This document shows positions 45,762 through 53,907 of a DNA stretch of 54,146 nucleotides, in pieces. The translations under genes were made by a program, and so were the position numbers. The notes beneath the pieces are model-generated. The model did not search any database. It had not been told where the DNA came from and worked only from the letters and a program-made list of their open reading frames with translations. The DNA comes from Dechloromonas sp. (GTDB taxonomy: Bacteria > Pseudomonadota > Gammaproteobacteria > Burkholderiales > Rhodocyclaceae): positions 1 to 54,146 of the forward strand of contig JAABQV010000017.1 of assembly GCA_011391255.1 (NCBI GenBank). Reading direction: 5' to 3'. The stretch's first letter is position 1. Every line of letters begins with the position of its first letter.

Positions 45762-47036
45762 TCAGCGCTTCTGCAGCACGAAGAATCCGTAGCCGTAACT
45801 TGCTGAATGGCGGCGGTGCATTGCGGCCTCTTCCTCGCAAGCGGAATACACGGCTTCGGCCTCGCTGATGCCGGTGTTTTTCCGCTTCAGCGCCTGCATG
45901 TGCGCTTGCATGGGTGTGTAGTAGTCATCCCACCACGCCTTGGCCGGCAAATTGAAGCTGTCGACGACCGCATAGCCACGCGCTTCAGCGAGCTCGCAAA
46001 CCTTTTCTATAGGTCGAATGTCCGGATACACGCGTTCGAGATATGTGCGGATCTCGGCAGGCGGATCAGCTTCAAACCAGCACATTTCGGTGAAAGCAAG
46101 GTAGCCCCCGGGCTTGAGAAATTTGTGAAAATCCTGCAGCCCGCGCGCCAGACCGATGATGAAGATCGCGCCCTCTGCCCACAGCAGGTCGAAATGCTCT
46201 GTGGCGAAAGGCATGTCGATCATCGACATTTCTTGTGTCTCCACGCTGAGGCCGGCTTCCGTTGCTGCCTGATCCAGATGGCGCAATAACGGCGGATGGT
46301 TGTCGATGGCGAGAATTTTTGATTTCAGCTCGCGTGCCAGCGTTAGAGTCTGCAGGCCGTTGCCGCAGCCGATGTCCAGCACTACGGGGCGGGCGGGCAA
46401 GTGTTTGAGCAGGCTTAGGGCCTGCAGGGTAGCTTCTTCACAACCCGGCCCTTGGCGTGGCAGGTTTTCAAAAAGCTCGAAAAAGTAGCGCATCGACATT
46501 GTGTTGTCCTTAATATTTCGGGTCAGCATCCTGACCTGAGTGGTTTCCTTTTCGCTAAGCCCAAGGCTCACGAGAAAAGCGTGGTGTGCCGCAGGTGCGC
46601 GGCGTTCAAATTCGGTGTGCCAGTGTTTGAGTGCCGCAGCGTCAAGGCCGCAGGCGTGCTGCAATTCCAGCCACAGCGCCGGGTCCAGCCCCGTCGCTTC
46701 TGGCCCTGAAGCGGCTGTTCGTAGCATGCCGGCGATCAGGCGCTGCTGCGCCTTCAGCGCTAAGATAGCCTGCCCAAGTTCGTGCAGACGGCGCTCCAGA
46801 ATTGGGCCGTGTGGCGTATCGGCATTCAGAAGGCGGGCAATTTCATCCAGACTGATTCCAGCCTCGCGGAAAGCGCAGATGCGCGCCAGTCGGTCGCAGT
46901 CCGCCTGAGAGTACAGTCGGTAATCAGCCTCGCTGCGCCCGGATGGGCACAACAGACCGATGCGGTCGTAATACAGCAAGCTTGAGCGGGAAAGGCCGAA
47001 ACGTCGCCCCAGTGCGGTGATGCGAAAGTTATCCAT
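45762..47036 (-). CDS. MerR-type regulator fused to a SAM methyltransferase
   Basis: A 424-aa protein. Residues 1-75 are a MerR DNA-binding domain (FRITALGRRFGLSRSSLLYY, then DRIGLLCPSGRSEADYRLYS) followed by a dimerisation coiled coil (about 80-110). Residues about 180-330 form a class I methyltransferase with VVLDIGCGNGLQTLTLAREL and FDLLWAEGAIFIIGLARGLQ. FLKPGGYLAFTEMCWFEADP follows. The linker (115-180) may be a sensor region. The methyltransferase occupies the place of the usual ligand-binding domain, so it may act as a SAM- or substrate-responsive regulator. It sits between the two halves of the polyene region. A MerR-type promoter lies directly upstream. Confidence 0.88.
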   Translation of the reverse strand: MDNFRITALGRRFGLSRSSLLYYDRIGLLCPSGRSEADYRLYSQADCDRLARICAFREAGISLDEIARLLNADTPHGPILERRLHELGQAILALKAQQRLIAGMLRTAASGPEATGLDPALWLELQHACGLDAAALKHWHTEFERRAPAAHHAFLVSLGLSEKETTQVRMLTRNIKDNTMSMRYFFELFENLPRQGPGCEEATLQALSLLKHLPARPVVLDIGCGNGLQTLTLARELKSKILAIDNHPPLLRHLDQAATEAGLSVETQEMSMIDMPFATEHFDLLWAEGAIFIIGLARGLQDFHKFLKPGGYLAFTEMCWFEADPPAEIRTYLERVYPDIRPIEKVCELAEARGYAVVDSFNLPAKAWWDDYYTPMQAHMQALKRKNTGISEAEAVYSACEEEAAMHRRHSASYGYGFFVLQKR

Positions 47037-47392
47037 GTGCGCAGCATAAACCGTGAAGTTATAGTCGGGTCAAGTGCGATTTTTGTACTTGCGCGAGCAT
47101 CCGTCCAGTCGGCTTAATCGCCACCGGAGGAAGGCGCTTGGCGTGAACGAGGGTCTTGAAGCGCTGCGAAGCTTTGCGAAATGACAGGGTTGGGGCTTAA
47201 ATTGAAGTATTTCGTCCCGGACTCATTACATCTGGCGCAATTCGCTTCGCTCATTGCTCCTTTGGTAACCGACGAATGCCCGCTTCCGGTACGGCAAGCC
47301 GAACGTCCGTTCCTGGCCGATTCTGGCTAAACAGCCCGCCGGAAAGTCTGCGCAAGTCGGCACTTATCTCCAGCAATCAGCTTGTTAAACAA
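47037..47392. other. 356-bp gene-free stretch
   Basis: Apart from the MerR-type promoter at its left end no feature is supported. There is no clear terminator after the isoprenylcysteine-methyltransferase-like gene, and no open frame with a recognisable product. Composition is less GC-rich than in the flanking operon. Confidence 0.5.
47043..47073 (-). promoter_or_regulatory. MerR-type promoter with 19-bp spacer
   Basis: On the minus strand TTGACC (47073-47068) and TATGCT (47048-47043) are separated by 19 bp. That is the over-long spacing typical of promoters activated by MerR proteins. The -10 element is only about 6 bases before the ATG at 47036, so transcription would begin at or next to the start codon, giving a leaderless mRNA. 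Confidence 0.6.
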
Positions 47393-47953
47393 CTAGTAAA
47401 CACCCGGAATGAAGCCACGCGTAGCCTTCATGTAGGCCGCGTAAGGCTCGCCAAAAAATGCCAGACATTCGCGCTCATCGGCTTTCGCGGTGAGCAGCAA
47501 AAAGAGGCTGGTCAAAGCGACAACCAGGGTTCCCACTCCGCTTGGCGCCTGAAAATACGCGCCCCAAGCGAGTACCAGTAGTGAGGCGTACATCGGGTGA
47601 CGAATGTGTTTGAAAATACCGCTGGTCACCAGCGTTGTCGTCTTTTCGAATTCGTAAAGCCCGCCTTCGGCTCGTTCAGCGCAGGCGGTGCCGTGATTGC
47701 GCAGTGCTTTTTGACCAATGATGACAAGATAGATGCTGAGCGACATCAATATCCATGAAGCGATCTGGTGCGCTGAAAAGGGTTGCTCGCCCCAGGGCAG
47801 ACGGTTGAGCACGACCAAGGCAAGAATGCCTTCCCATGCGAAAAAGCGGTAAAAGCCGTGGCTACCGGGGTGGCGCAGGGGCTTGCGCGAGAGCCAGATT
47901 AATACCGCGCTGCCGGTGAGGAAGAAGAACAGGTCGATCTGAAATGTGGTCAC
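47393..47953 (-). CDS. Isoprenylcysteine carboxyl methyltransferase-like membrane protein
   Basis: A protein of about 186 aa with four to five hydrophobic segments. The C-terminal signature SGIFKHIRHPMYASLLVLAW, with the RHPMY motif, is diagnostic of the ICMT/PEMT-like membrane methyltransferase group. FFGEPYAAYMKATRGFIPG ends the protein. The GTG at 47953 overlaps the stop of the upstream methyltransferase by 4 bp and is preferred over a TTG at 47968. It may methylate a lipid-linked or carboxylic group in the polyene pathway (inference). It is the last gene of the long operon. Confidence 0.8.
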   Translation of the reverse strand: MTTFQIDLFFFLTGSAVLIWLSRKPLRHPGSHGFYRFFAWEGILALVVLNRLPWGEQPFSAHQIASWILMSLSIYLVIIGQKALRNHGTACAERAEGGLYEFEKTTTLVTSGIFKHIRHPMYASLLVLAWGAYFQAPSGVGTLVVALTSLFLLLTAKADERECLAFFGEPYAAYMKATRGFIPGVY

Positions 47954-48672
47954 GCTGGCACCCGGCAAATTAGCATGATGTTGGCGAAGGGTTTGCCTTC
48001 GCTCATCGGCATGGTTTCAACCTGAAAACCAAGGTTTTTAAGGAGGTCTATCCACTCGGCAAGATGGCGGCCGTAAAGCGTTGGCAGGCGGTGACCACGA
48101 ACAAAAGTGACCGCGTGATCGACCCAGTTGCAGATATGGTAGGGCAGACCGGCACCCGCATCGCCAACGCGGGTGAGGAATAGTCCGCCGGGTGGCAGAG
48201 CGGCATAGATGCGCTTGAGCACGTCTTTCTGGCGCAGGTGATCAATGTAGTGCAGGGCGTCAAGAATGGTGACGACGTCTGCCTGTCCGAAATCAACCTT
48301 GCACATGTCGCCCTGGGTGATTTTGACCAACGGGTGATCAGTACCGAAGGCTTTAGCGGCCCGCTCGACATCCTTTTGCATCAGCTCGAAGCCGCGCAGG
48401 CTTAGCGGTTTCGGAGCAGGCGCCCAGTCACTCGGCCAGTTGCCTTTTTCGTAAAGATTACGGGCGGCGAGCAGCCAGCCAAAGAGACTGCCCTGACCAC
48501 AACCGAGATCGAGAAAGCGTGCTTCGGCGGGGAAAACCCCGCGCTTGATGAGTTCACGAAAAATGCAGTCAGACGACAATTTGCCGCGCGCGTAGTGGTA
48601 AGCGAAGTGGCTGCCGGAACGGAAAGGGCGGCTGGCTTCGTCAAGCAGGGTTTGCAGGAAGCGTGAGGTCAT
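47950..48672 (-). CDS. Class I SAM-dependent methyltransferase
   Basis: A 240-aa cytosolic methyltransferase. Motif I is ARFLDLGCGQGSLFGWLLAA, motif II/III region DVVTILDALHYIDHLRQKDV, and LPPGGLFLTRVGDAG is the post-II strand. The N-terminus FRSGSHFAYHYARGKLSSDC is found in methyltransferases of aryl-polyene-type clusters. It may O- or C-methylate the aryl head group (inference). It overlaps the NodB-type gene by 4 bp. Confidence 0.85.
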   Translation of the reverse strand: MTSRFLQTLLDEASRPFRSGSHFAYHYARGKLSSDCIFRELIKRGVFPAEARFLDLGCGQGSLFGWLLAARNLYEKGNWPSDWAPAPKPLSLRGFELMQKDVERAAKAFGTDHPLVKITQGDMCKVDFGQADVVTILDALHYIDHLRQKDVLKRIYAALPPGGLFLTRVGDAGAGLPYHICNWVDHAVTFVRGHRLPTLYGRHLAEWIDLLKNLGFQVETMPMSEGKPFANIMLICRVPA

Positions 48673-49469
48673 CTCAGGGCGGCAGGTAGCGTGACGGGGT
48701 TGAGGCGAAGTTGCGCAATGGTTTTTAGTAACTCGGGTAGAACCGCGAGGATAACCGGCTCGCCAGTCGGCGTCCGCGCCGCGTGTCCATCATGCAGAAG
48801 CAGGATGTCGCCGGGGGCCAGATCGTCGATCAGACGTTGAAACACAAGCTGCGGATTCCCTTCATAAGTATCGAAAGGTCGCCGCGTCCACGAAGCGAGT
48901 TTGAGGCTCAAGCGAGCCAATATGGGATCAAGGAGCGGATTGCGCAAACCGGCGGTGGGGCGGAAGAACTGTGGCGGTCGACTGCATATTTCGGCCAATT
49001 TTTTTTGGGCGGCAGAAATATCTGCCCGCATGCGCCAGAAGCCAAAGGCAGCAAAAAACCAGGAGTGCGAATCGCCATGGTTTTCGACGCTATGACCACG
49101 CGCAACAATCTCGCGACAGAGCGCCGGATACTGTTCAGCGTAACGGCCGATGCAGAAAAAACTCGCCTTGGCACCGGCGGCATCGAGTAAATCCAGCACC
49201 CGCGGTGTCACCTCGGGGTCCGGGCCATCGTCGATGCTCAACACCACTTCCCGTCGCTGAATCGCCGCCGCCGGCAAGCGGCTGAGGTTTGCGCCGATCA
49301 GCTTGGTACGCGGCAAGAGGCCGGCAAGCGTGAGGATTAGCTGATTGATCAGCACAGCGCCGATCGCCCACATCCAGTAGGCCGATGCGAAAAGCAAGAC
49401 GATCACCGCCAGCGCATGAATGGCGATGGAGAGTTTGATGAAGGGGGTCGGTTTCCAGGTTGGCGGCAT
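48669..49469 (-). CDS. NodB-type polysaccharide deacetylase family protein, membrane-anchored
   Basis: A 266-aa protein. Two hydrophobic segments lie at the N-terminus (residues about 10-50), then a NodB domain: VVLSIDDGPDPEVTPRVLDL supplies the Asp pair, SVENHGDSHSW the metal His pair and LLLHDGHAARTPTGEPVI the later His. The active-site set appears intact, facing the periplasm. In a lipid/polyene operon it may deacetylate a sugar or lipid-linked substrate; the role is unknown. The start is set at 49469; an upstream extension overlaps the hydrolase gene. Confidence 0.82.
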   Translation of the reverse strand: MPPTWKPTPFIKLSIAIHALAVIVLLFASAYWMWAIGAVLINQLILTLAGLLPRTKLIGANLSRLPAAAIQRREVVLSIDDGPDPEVTPRVLDLLDAAGAKASFFCIGRYAEQYPALCREIVARGHSVENHGDSHSWFFAAFGFWRMRADISAAQKKLAEICSRPPQFFRPTAGLRNPLLDPILARLSLKLASWTRRPFDTYEGNPQLVFQRLIDDLAPGDILLLHDGHAARTPTGEPVILAVLPELLKTIAQLRLNPVTLPAALR

Positions 49470-49470
49470 G

Positions 49471-50118
49471 TCAGGTAGAGAAAACGTCGCTATCGAGGAA
49501 ATGTTCCCACAAAAGTTGCCACACCGGCCATTCATGTCCACCGGGAATGGCGCAACGGGATGCTGCCGGAAAGCATTCGGCAATCTGTTTCATGCCGGCA
49601 GCGAAACGGTCTTCGCTGCCATAGCCGACAAATACCGGTAAATCAGCCGGTGGATTTTGCAGCCAATGCCAGGCGCGATATTCGGGATCAGTAAGCTCAT
49701 CGGCGGTCGGCTGCCAGATCGCCATGCCACCAGCCCGGGCGATGGCGTTGGTGGTCAGGCGGCTGCCCGGATAGGGGGCGATCAAGCAGAGGCCATCGAC
49801 CGCGCCCGGCGTGTCGGCGTTGTGGCATAGCGTCAGCAAGCCGCCCAGCGAGATGCCGGCGAGCCAGATCTTTTGGTAACCCTGCGCCCGCGCCGGCGCG
49901 ATGATTTCGTTCTGCAAGGCGGGTAGCGCAGTACCCTCAGAAATGCGGCCTAAATCGAGGTCGACCGCAACCAGGTCAAGCGGTAGCTGGCGCCGGGCGA
50001 CGGCGCTGAAAAACCCGGACTTTTCGAAATCATCAGCGCTCATATAGGCGCCGGGCAAGAGAATCATCAGGGTTTGAGCGCCGACGCTCAGCCTGAGGGT
50101 GCGCAAGGGCTGACTCAT
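49471..50118 (-). CDS. Alpha/beta hydrolase
   Basis: A 215-aa serine hydrolase. The nucleophile elbow is GISLGG, the acid is probably in VGYGSEDRFAAGM and the His in AIPGGHEWPVWQ. The hydrophobic core strand LRLSVGAQTLMILLPGAYM begins the fold. No signal peptide is seen, so it should be cytosolic; a thioesterase or esterase role in chain release is plausible but unproven. It overlaps the MMPL gene by 4 bp. Confidence 0.8.
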   Translation of the reverse strand: MSQPLRTLRLSVGAQTLMILLPGAYMSADDFEKSGFFSAVARRQLPLDLVAVDLDLGRISEGTALPALQNEIIAPARAQGYQKIWLAGISLGGLLTLCHNADTPGAVDGLCLIAPYPGSRLTTNAIARAGGMAIWQPTADELTDPEYRAWHWLQNPPADLPVFVGYGSEDRFAAGMKQIAECFPAASRCAIPGGHEWPVWQLLWEHFLDSDVFST

Positions 50119-52442
50119 CGGCAGGTTCCACGTGAAACGAAGATGGCCGAGAGCAGCAAGGCGAGGATCGCCCCCGGCCCGACCGTGACGCCAACCGCGT
50201 GCAGCACCGGCACCTTGGAAAGCGCCAGCGTGCCGAAGCCGATGGCGGTGGTCAGGTTGGCGATCAGCATTGAGGCCAGCGTCTCGGGATCGAAGTGGCC
50301 TTGCTCGCTGGCATGGTCGAAGAACAGCCCGTAGTTGGAGCCAACCGCAACGATCAGCAACATACCGATCAGGTGCAAGAGATGCAGGCGCTCACCGAGC
50401 AGATGCAGCGCAGCGACGACCAGCAGCACTGACAGAATCAAGGGCAAGAGCACTGCCGCCAAGCGGCGCGGCGAACGCAGACTGGCTGCCAGCAAGGCCA
50501 CAATCGCCAACAGGCCGGCCAGCGAGAGCAACATGGCTTCGTGCAGGTAATCGTTGTAGAGCTTGTCGAATTCGACTTTCATGTCGATGAACAGGGCACC
50601 GGAACCGGCCAGTGCGGTACGCACTTCGGCAGCATCTATATCTTGCTCGCCGGGGCGCAGGGGCAGCAAAACACTCCAGCCGTTGCTTTGCTGAAGCAAC
50701 AAGGCATCGACAGCGAGCGCCAGGCTGGTACCGTTCAACTCCACCCGCGTCAAACTGGCTGACTGCCGGGCGTTGTCCATGTCTTGCAGAAAAGGCGTCA
50801 GTTTATTGGCGGCTAGCGGCGAATCAGCCAGCGCCGTTTGTAGGCGCGAGCGCAAGTCTTCACTGCCCGGCAAGCTGTTACGCCGCGCCTCCTGGCTGGC
50901 GGCGCTGGGCAAAAAACGCGCAGGGCTATCGTAGCCGGCGATGCGGCCAGCGCTGACCAAAAGATCCAGTTGCGCACCGGCTTTTTCGGCAGCCTGCAAT
51001 GCCGCCTCGCGATCCGCTGCGTTGATCACCGCCAGATAACGCGAGTCCGGCGCCGCGATGTCGGCACGCAAGGCCATATCGGTCAGTTGATCGGCCTTGC
51101 TGATCGGGCTTAGGGCTGAGAGTTCGGGGTTCCACAGGCCGTCGCGTTCAACAAAAAGCAGGAGGGCGGCGGCCAGTGCGAGGACGATTACCGGCCAACG
51201 GAACAACGCCAGCGCCCGAACGATGGCTGCCAGCGATTGACCAAACGGCACCAGGTCGGACATTGCCGGGGCCGTTGCGCTCAACTGCGGGAGGATAAAA
51301 CGGGTCACCAGCGCCGCCGTCAGCACGCCGCTCAGCGCGTAGAGGCCAAGCTGCGAAAGGCCGGGAAAGCCGGAGAAGAGCAGGGCGCCAAAGCCGCAGA
51401 TCGAAGTCAGCACACCGAGCCGGACAGTTGGCCAGAAGCGCGTTCGCCAGCCATCAAGCCCGCCGTGCCTGGACTGCACGAAATAGTAGATCGAGTAATC
51501 GACCGCCTCGCCGATCAGCGCCGCGCCAAAGCCAATGGTAATCCCGAACACCGTTCCATAGACGAGGCTGACGGCAACAATACCGGCCAGCGCACCGGAA
51601 ACCACCGGCAGCAAACCGAGCGCCAGCAATTTGAAGGAGCGATAGACAAAAAGTAGCACGGCAATGATCGCCAGACTGCTGATCAGCGATAGACGGCCAA
51701 CCTCATCCCTGATCGTCGCCCGCGAATTAACGGCAAAGAGGCCGGGGCCGGATAGCTGCAATTTGGCATCAGCCAGCCCGGTCGCTTGCGCGCTCCCGGC
51801 AAAATGGCTGCGGATGGCGTTGATTGCCTGTTCCTGACCATCGGTATCGGAACCCAGCGCTTTGGTTTGTATCAGCAGCATGGCGCGCTCCCCATCGCGC
51901 GAAGCCCAAACCCCTGCACTGCTATTCGGCTGGATGCCGGCGTTGAGGCCGCTGAGCAGGGCAAACAATTCGCCGGTGGGGTCGCTGGGCAGCAAGGGCT
52001 TGAGCATCATCCCGGTGGGCGAGGCGAGTAGATCAATGCTGTCGGAAATCGCCACTTTCAAGCCGTCGACCGTAAAGCGTTCAGGATTGATCGCCGGACT
52101 GAGCGCATAGCGGTGCTTGAACAGGAAATCACGATCCACCGTCTGACTGCCGGTTTCGCCGTTCTGTACCGAGACAAAATCAGGCAGTTTTTCGAGTTGA
52201 CCGCGCAAGTCGCGGGAAAGCTGCGCGCGCTGGCTGGCCTCGCCCCCCTCGATCGCCACCATCAAGAGGCGCGATACAACGCCTTCCTTCAGTTGATCGA
52301 CCAGTACCTGCTGCTCGGCGGTCGGATGCGCCGGCAGGAAAAAAGACATATCGGCGGTGAACCGGCTATTCCAGACAATGGCGGCAGCGGCCAGCATGGC
52401 CAGCAACCAGAGCAGGAAAGTACGGCCGGCGGTTAGCTTCAT
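50115..52442 (-). CDS. MMPL/RND family exporter
   Basis: A 775-aa inner-membrane protein with 11-12 helices: one at the N-terminus, two periplasmic domains and two helix bundles. The helix-4 type segment GITIGFGAALIGEAVDYSIY and its mirror LLIVAVGSNYGLFFDHASEQ are typical of the MMPL branch, with the proton-relay Asp in each. Family members move lipids; in aryl-polyene clusters (ApeM-like) it is thought to export the lipid-linked polyene. It overlaps both neighbours by 4 bp. The last codons contain a parS-like site. Confidence 0.9.
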   Translation of the reverse strand: MKLTAGRTFLLWLLAMLAAAAIVWNSRFTADMSFFLPAHPTAEQQVLVDQLKEGVVSRLLMVAIEGGEASQRAQLSRDLRGQLEKLPDFVSVQNGETGSQTVDRDFLFKHRYALSPAINPERFTVDGLKVAISDSIDLLASPTGMMLKPLLPSDPTGELFALLSGLNAGIQPNSSAGVWASRDGERAMLLIQTKALGSDTDGQEQAINAIRSHFAGSAQATGLADAKLQLSGPGLFAVNSRATIRDEVGRLSLISSLAIIAVLLFVYRSFKLLALGLLPVVSGALAGIVAVSLVYGTVFGITIGFGAALIGEAVDYSIYYFVQSRHGGLDGWRTRFWPTVRLGVLTSICGFGALLFSGFPGLSQLGLYALSGVLTAALVTRFILPQLSATAPAMSDLVPFGQSLAAIVRALALFRWPVIVLALAAALLLFVERDGLWNPELSALSPISKADQLTDMALRADIAAPDSRYLAVINAADREAALQAAEKAGAQLDLLVSAGRIAGYDSPARFLPSAASQEARRNSLPGSEDLRSRLQTALADSPLAANKLTPFLQDMDNARQSASLTRVELNGTSLALAVDALLLQQSNGWSVLLPLRPGEQDIDAAEVRTALAGSGALFIDMKVEFDKLYNDYLHEAMLLSLAGLLAIVALLAASLRSPRRLAAVLLPLILSVLLVVAALHLLGERLHLLHLIGMLLIVAVGSNYGLFFDHASEQGHFDPETLASMLIANLTTAIGFGTLALSKVPVLHAVGVTVGPGAILALLLSAIFVSRGTCR
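50125..50138. other. parS-like ParB-binding site
   Basis: GTTCCACGTGAAAC fits the universal parS core at every fixed position, with G on both flanks. It lies in the last codons of the MMPL gene (encoding FVSRGT), a part of the protein with little expected constraint, which makes a protein-level explanation unlikely. Confidence 0.7.
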
Positions 52443-53005
52443 TTGACGTCGAGCGGCTCGATAGTCAGCAGCGAACGGTCGCCATCGGCCTGCAGATACT
52501 CGATACTGCGAACTTGCCCCTTGCTGCCGCTAACGACAATGCGCAGCACCAGCGCCGCAATTTTCTGGTCGCTGGGCAGCAATGTGAGCACCCACTTATT
52601 GGAATTACCGGACAAATAAAGCCCGTAATTTTTCTCTAGCGCCGCGCGGTTGCCACTCAGGGTGCCACGTATGCTGTCGATGAAGGCCAGCGCTTCGGGC
52701 TGGTTATTCAGGTTGATGGTCAGTTTTTGCTTCTCACGCTCGATACTCAGCAGGTCTTTATCGAGCGTCAGTAACTCCGGCTTGGGCAACAAGGTGCGTT
52801 TTTCCAGGCGATCCGGCGCGCTGTAGGTCATCTCGCCACTGGAAATCACCGGCTTGTCGAGCATGGCGATAGTCTTTTTCTCGACAAATTTCGCCTTGCC
52901 GCCTTTGTGTTTGGCCAGATCGTTCATCAACTGCGCGACATCAAAGTCAGCGAAAGCCGGCATGGCGAGACAGAGAAGCAGAGCGGCAACAAGGCGTTTG
53001 ATCAT
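52439..53005 (-). CDS. LolA-like outer-membrane lipoprotein carrier
   Basis: A 188-aa periplasmic protein with signal peptide MIKRLVAALLLCLAMPAFAD. The LolA-like half-barrel is suggested by FVEKKTIAMLDKPVISSGEM, YSAPDRLEKRTLLPKPELLT and SGNSNKWVLTLLPSDQKIAA. In aryl-polyene clusters a LolA paralogue is thought to carry the product to the outer membrane. The start at 53005 overlaps the acyltransferase stop by 4 bp. Confidence 0.85.
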   Translation of the reverse strand: MIKRLVAALLLCLAMPAFADFDVAQLMNDLAKHKGGKAKFVEKKTIAMLDKPVISSGEMTYSAPDRLEKRTLLPKPELLTLDKDLLSIEREKQKLTINLNNQPEALAFIDSIRGTLSGNRAALEKNYGLYLSGNSNKWVLTLLPSDQKIAALVLRIVVSGSKGQVRSIEYLQADGDRSLLTIEPLDVK

Positions 53006-53907
53006 TTTTTCTGCCAGAAATCGAAGAAATTGAACCAGTTGTAAGGGGAAAGGCGGCAAAAATGGCTCAAACGCCCGGCGTAATGCTGCTGGGCGCTGAA
53101 AATTGCCGTCTCGCGCTCTTCGCGCGGGATTGCCGAGAAATCGGCGAGCGGCTCAAAATGAATCTGATAGCGATTGCCGCCGAGATAAAGCCCGGCCATG
53201 AAGAAAACCGGACGCCGCAGCATCGCCGCCATCCGGAAAGGCCCAACCGGAAAAGCCGCCATTTCGCCCAAAAATTCGCAGTCGACCGTCGCATCTTCGC
53301 CCAGCGCACGGTCGGCTAGCATACCGACGAGATAGCCCTGATCGAGCCTTTCGCGTGCTTCGAGCATTGAGCCCATACGCCCGAGCGCGATGATGTCCTC
53401 GGTCGCCGCCGGGTTGATTGCTTCCAGCGTGCTATTGATTTTGCGTGCGTTTTCTTCGTACATCAGCATGGCGACTTTGAGGCCGGCTTTTCCGCGCCCG
53501 GCCGCGCGCAGCACTTCAAAACTGCCGAGATGGGCACCGATCAGCAGCGCACCGGGCTGTTTTTCGAGCGAGGCGTGCAAGGCTTCAGCGCCGATGACTT
53601 CGATATCAAACAGATCAAAGCGGTCGTTGAGCAAATAAATGCGGTCGTGGATGGTGCTGGCGAAGTAGAAAACATGACGAAAGCCATCCGACCATTCGGC
53701 CCAGCGATTGAGTGCGAGTTGCAGGTATTTTCGGCTGGCGCGCCTTGCCTTGGGGGCGAAGAGAACGTAATAGGTCGCGATCCCGTAAAGCACCAGACGG
53801 CCGATGCCACGCCCCAGCGTCAGGGAAATCCAGACCATCAATTTGAGAATGGCGAGATTGCTGCGCTCCTGTTGCAGCATCCAGTTGGGTGGCGGCGGAT
53901 GGCTCAT
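53002..53907 (-). CDS. LpxL/HtrB-like lysophospholipid acyltransferase
   Basis: A 301-aa membrane-associated acyltransferase. The N-terminal hydrophobic segment is around LMVWISLTLGRGIGRLVLYG. The catalytic HX4E is LIGAHLGSFEVLRAAGRGKA, and LMYEENARKINSTLEAIN and YLVGMLADRALGEDATVDCE follow. It would attach the polyene or fatty acid to a lipid carrier. It overlaps the dehydratase gene on the right and the LolA-like gene on the left by 4 bp each. Confidence 0.87.
   Translation of the reverse strand: MSHPPPPNWMLQQERSNLAILKLMVWISLTLGRGIGRLVLYGIATYYVLFAPKARRASRKYLQLALNRWAEWSDGFRHVFYFASTIHDRIYLLNDRFDLFDIEVIGAEALHASLEKQPGALLIGAHLGSFEVLRAAGRGKAGLKVAMLMYEENARKINSTLEAINPAATEDIIALGRMGSMLEARERLDQGYLVGMLADRALGEDATVDCEFLGEMAAFPVGPFRMAAMLRRPVFFMAGLYLGGNRYQIHFEPLADFSAIPREERETAIFSAQQHYAGRLSHFCRLSPYNWFNFFDFWQKK

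Noticed and set aside
45556..45792. 78-codon plus-strand frame upstream of the ketosynthase block
   Set aside because: No recognisable domain and it overlaps the 3' end of the MerR-methyltransferase gene on the other strand.
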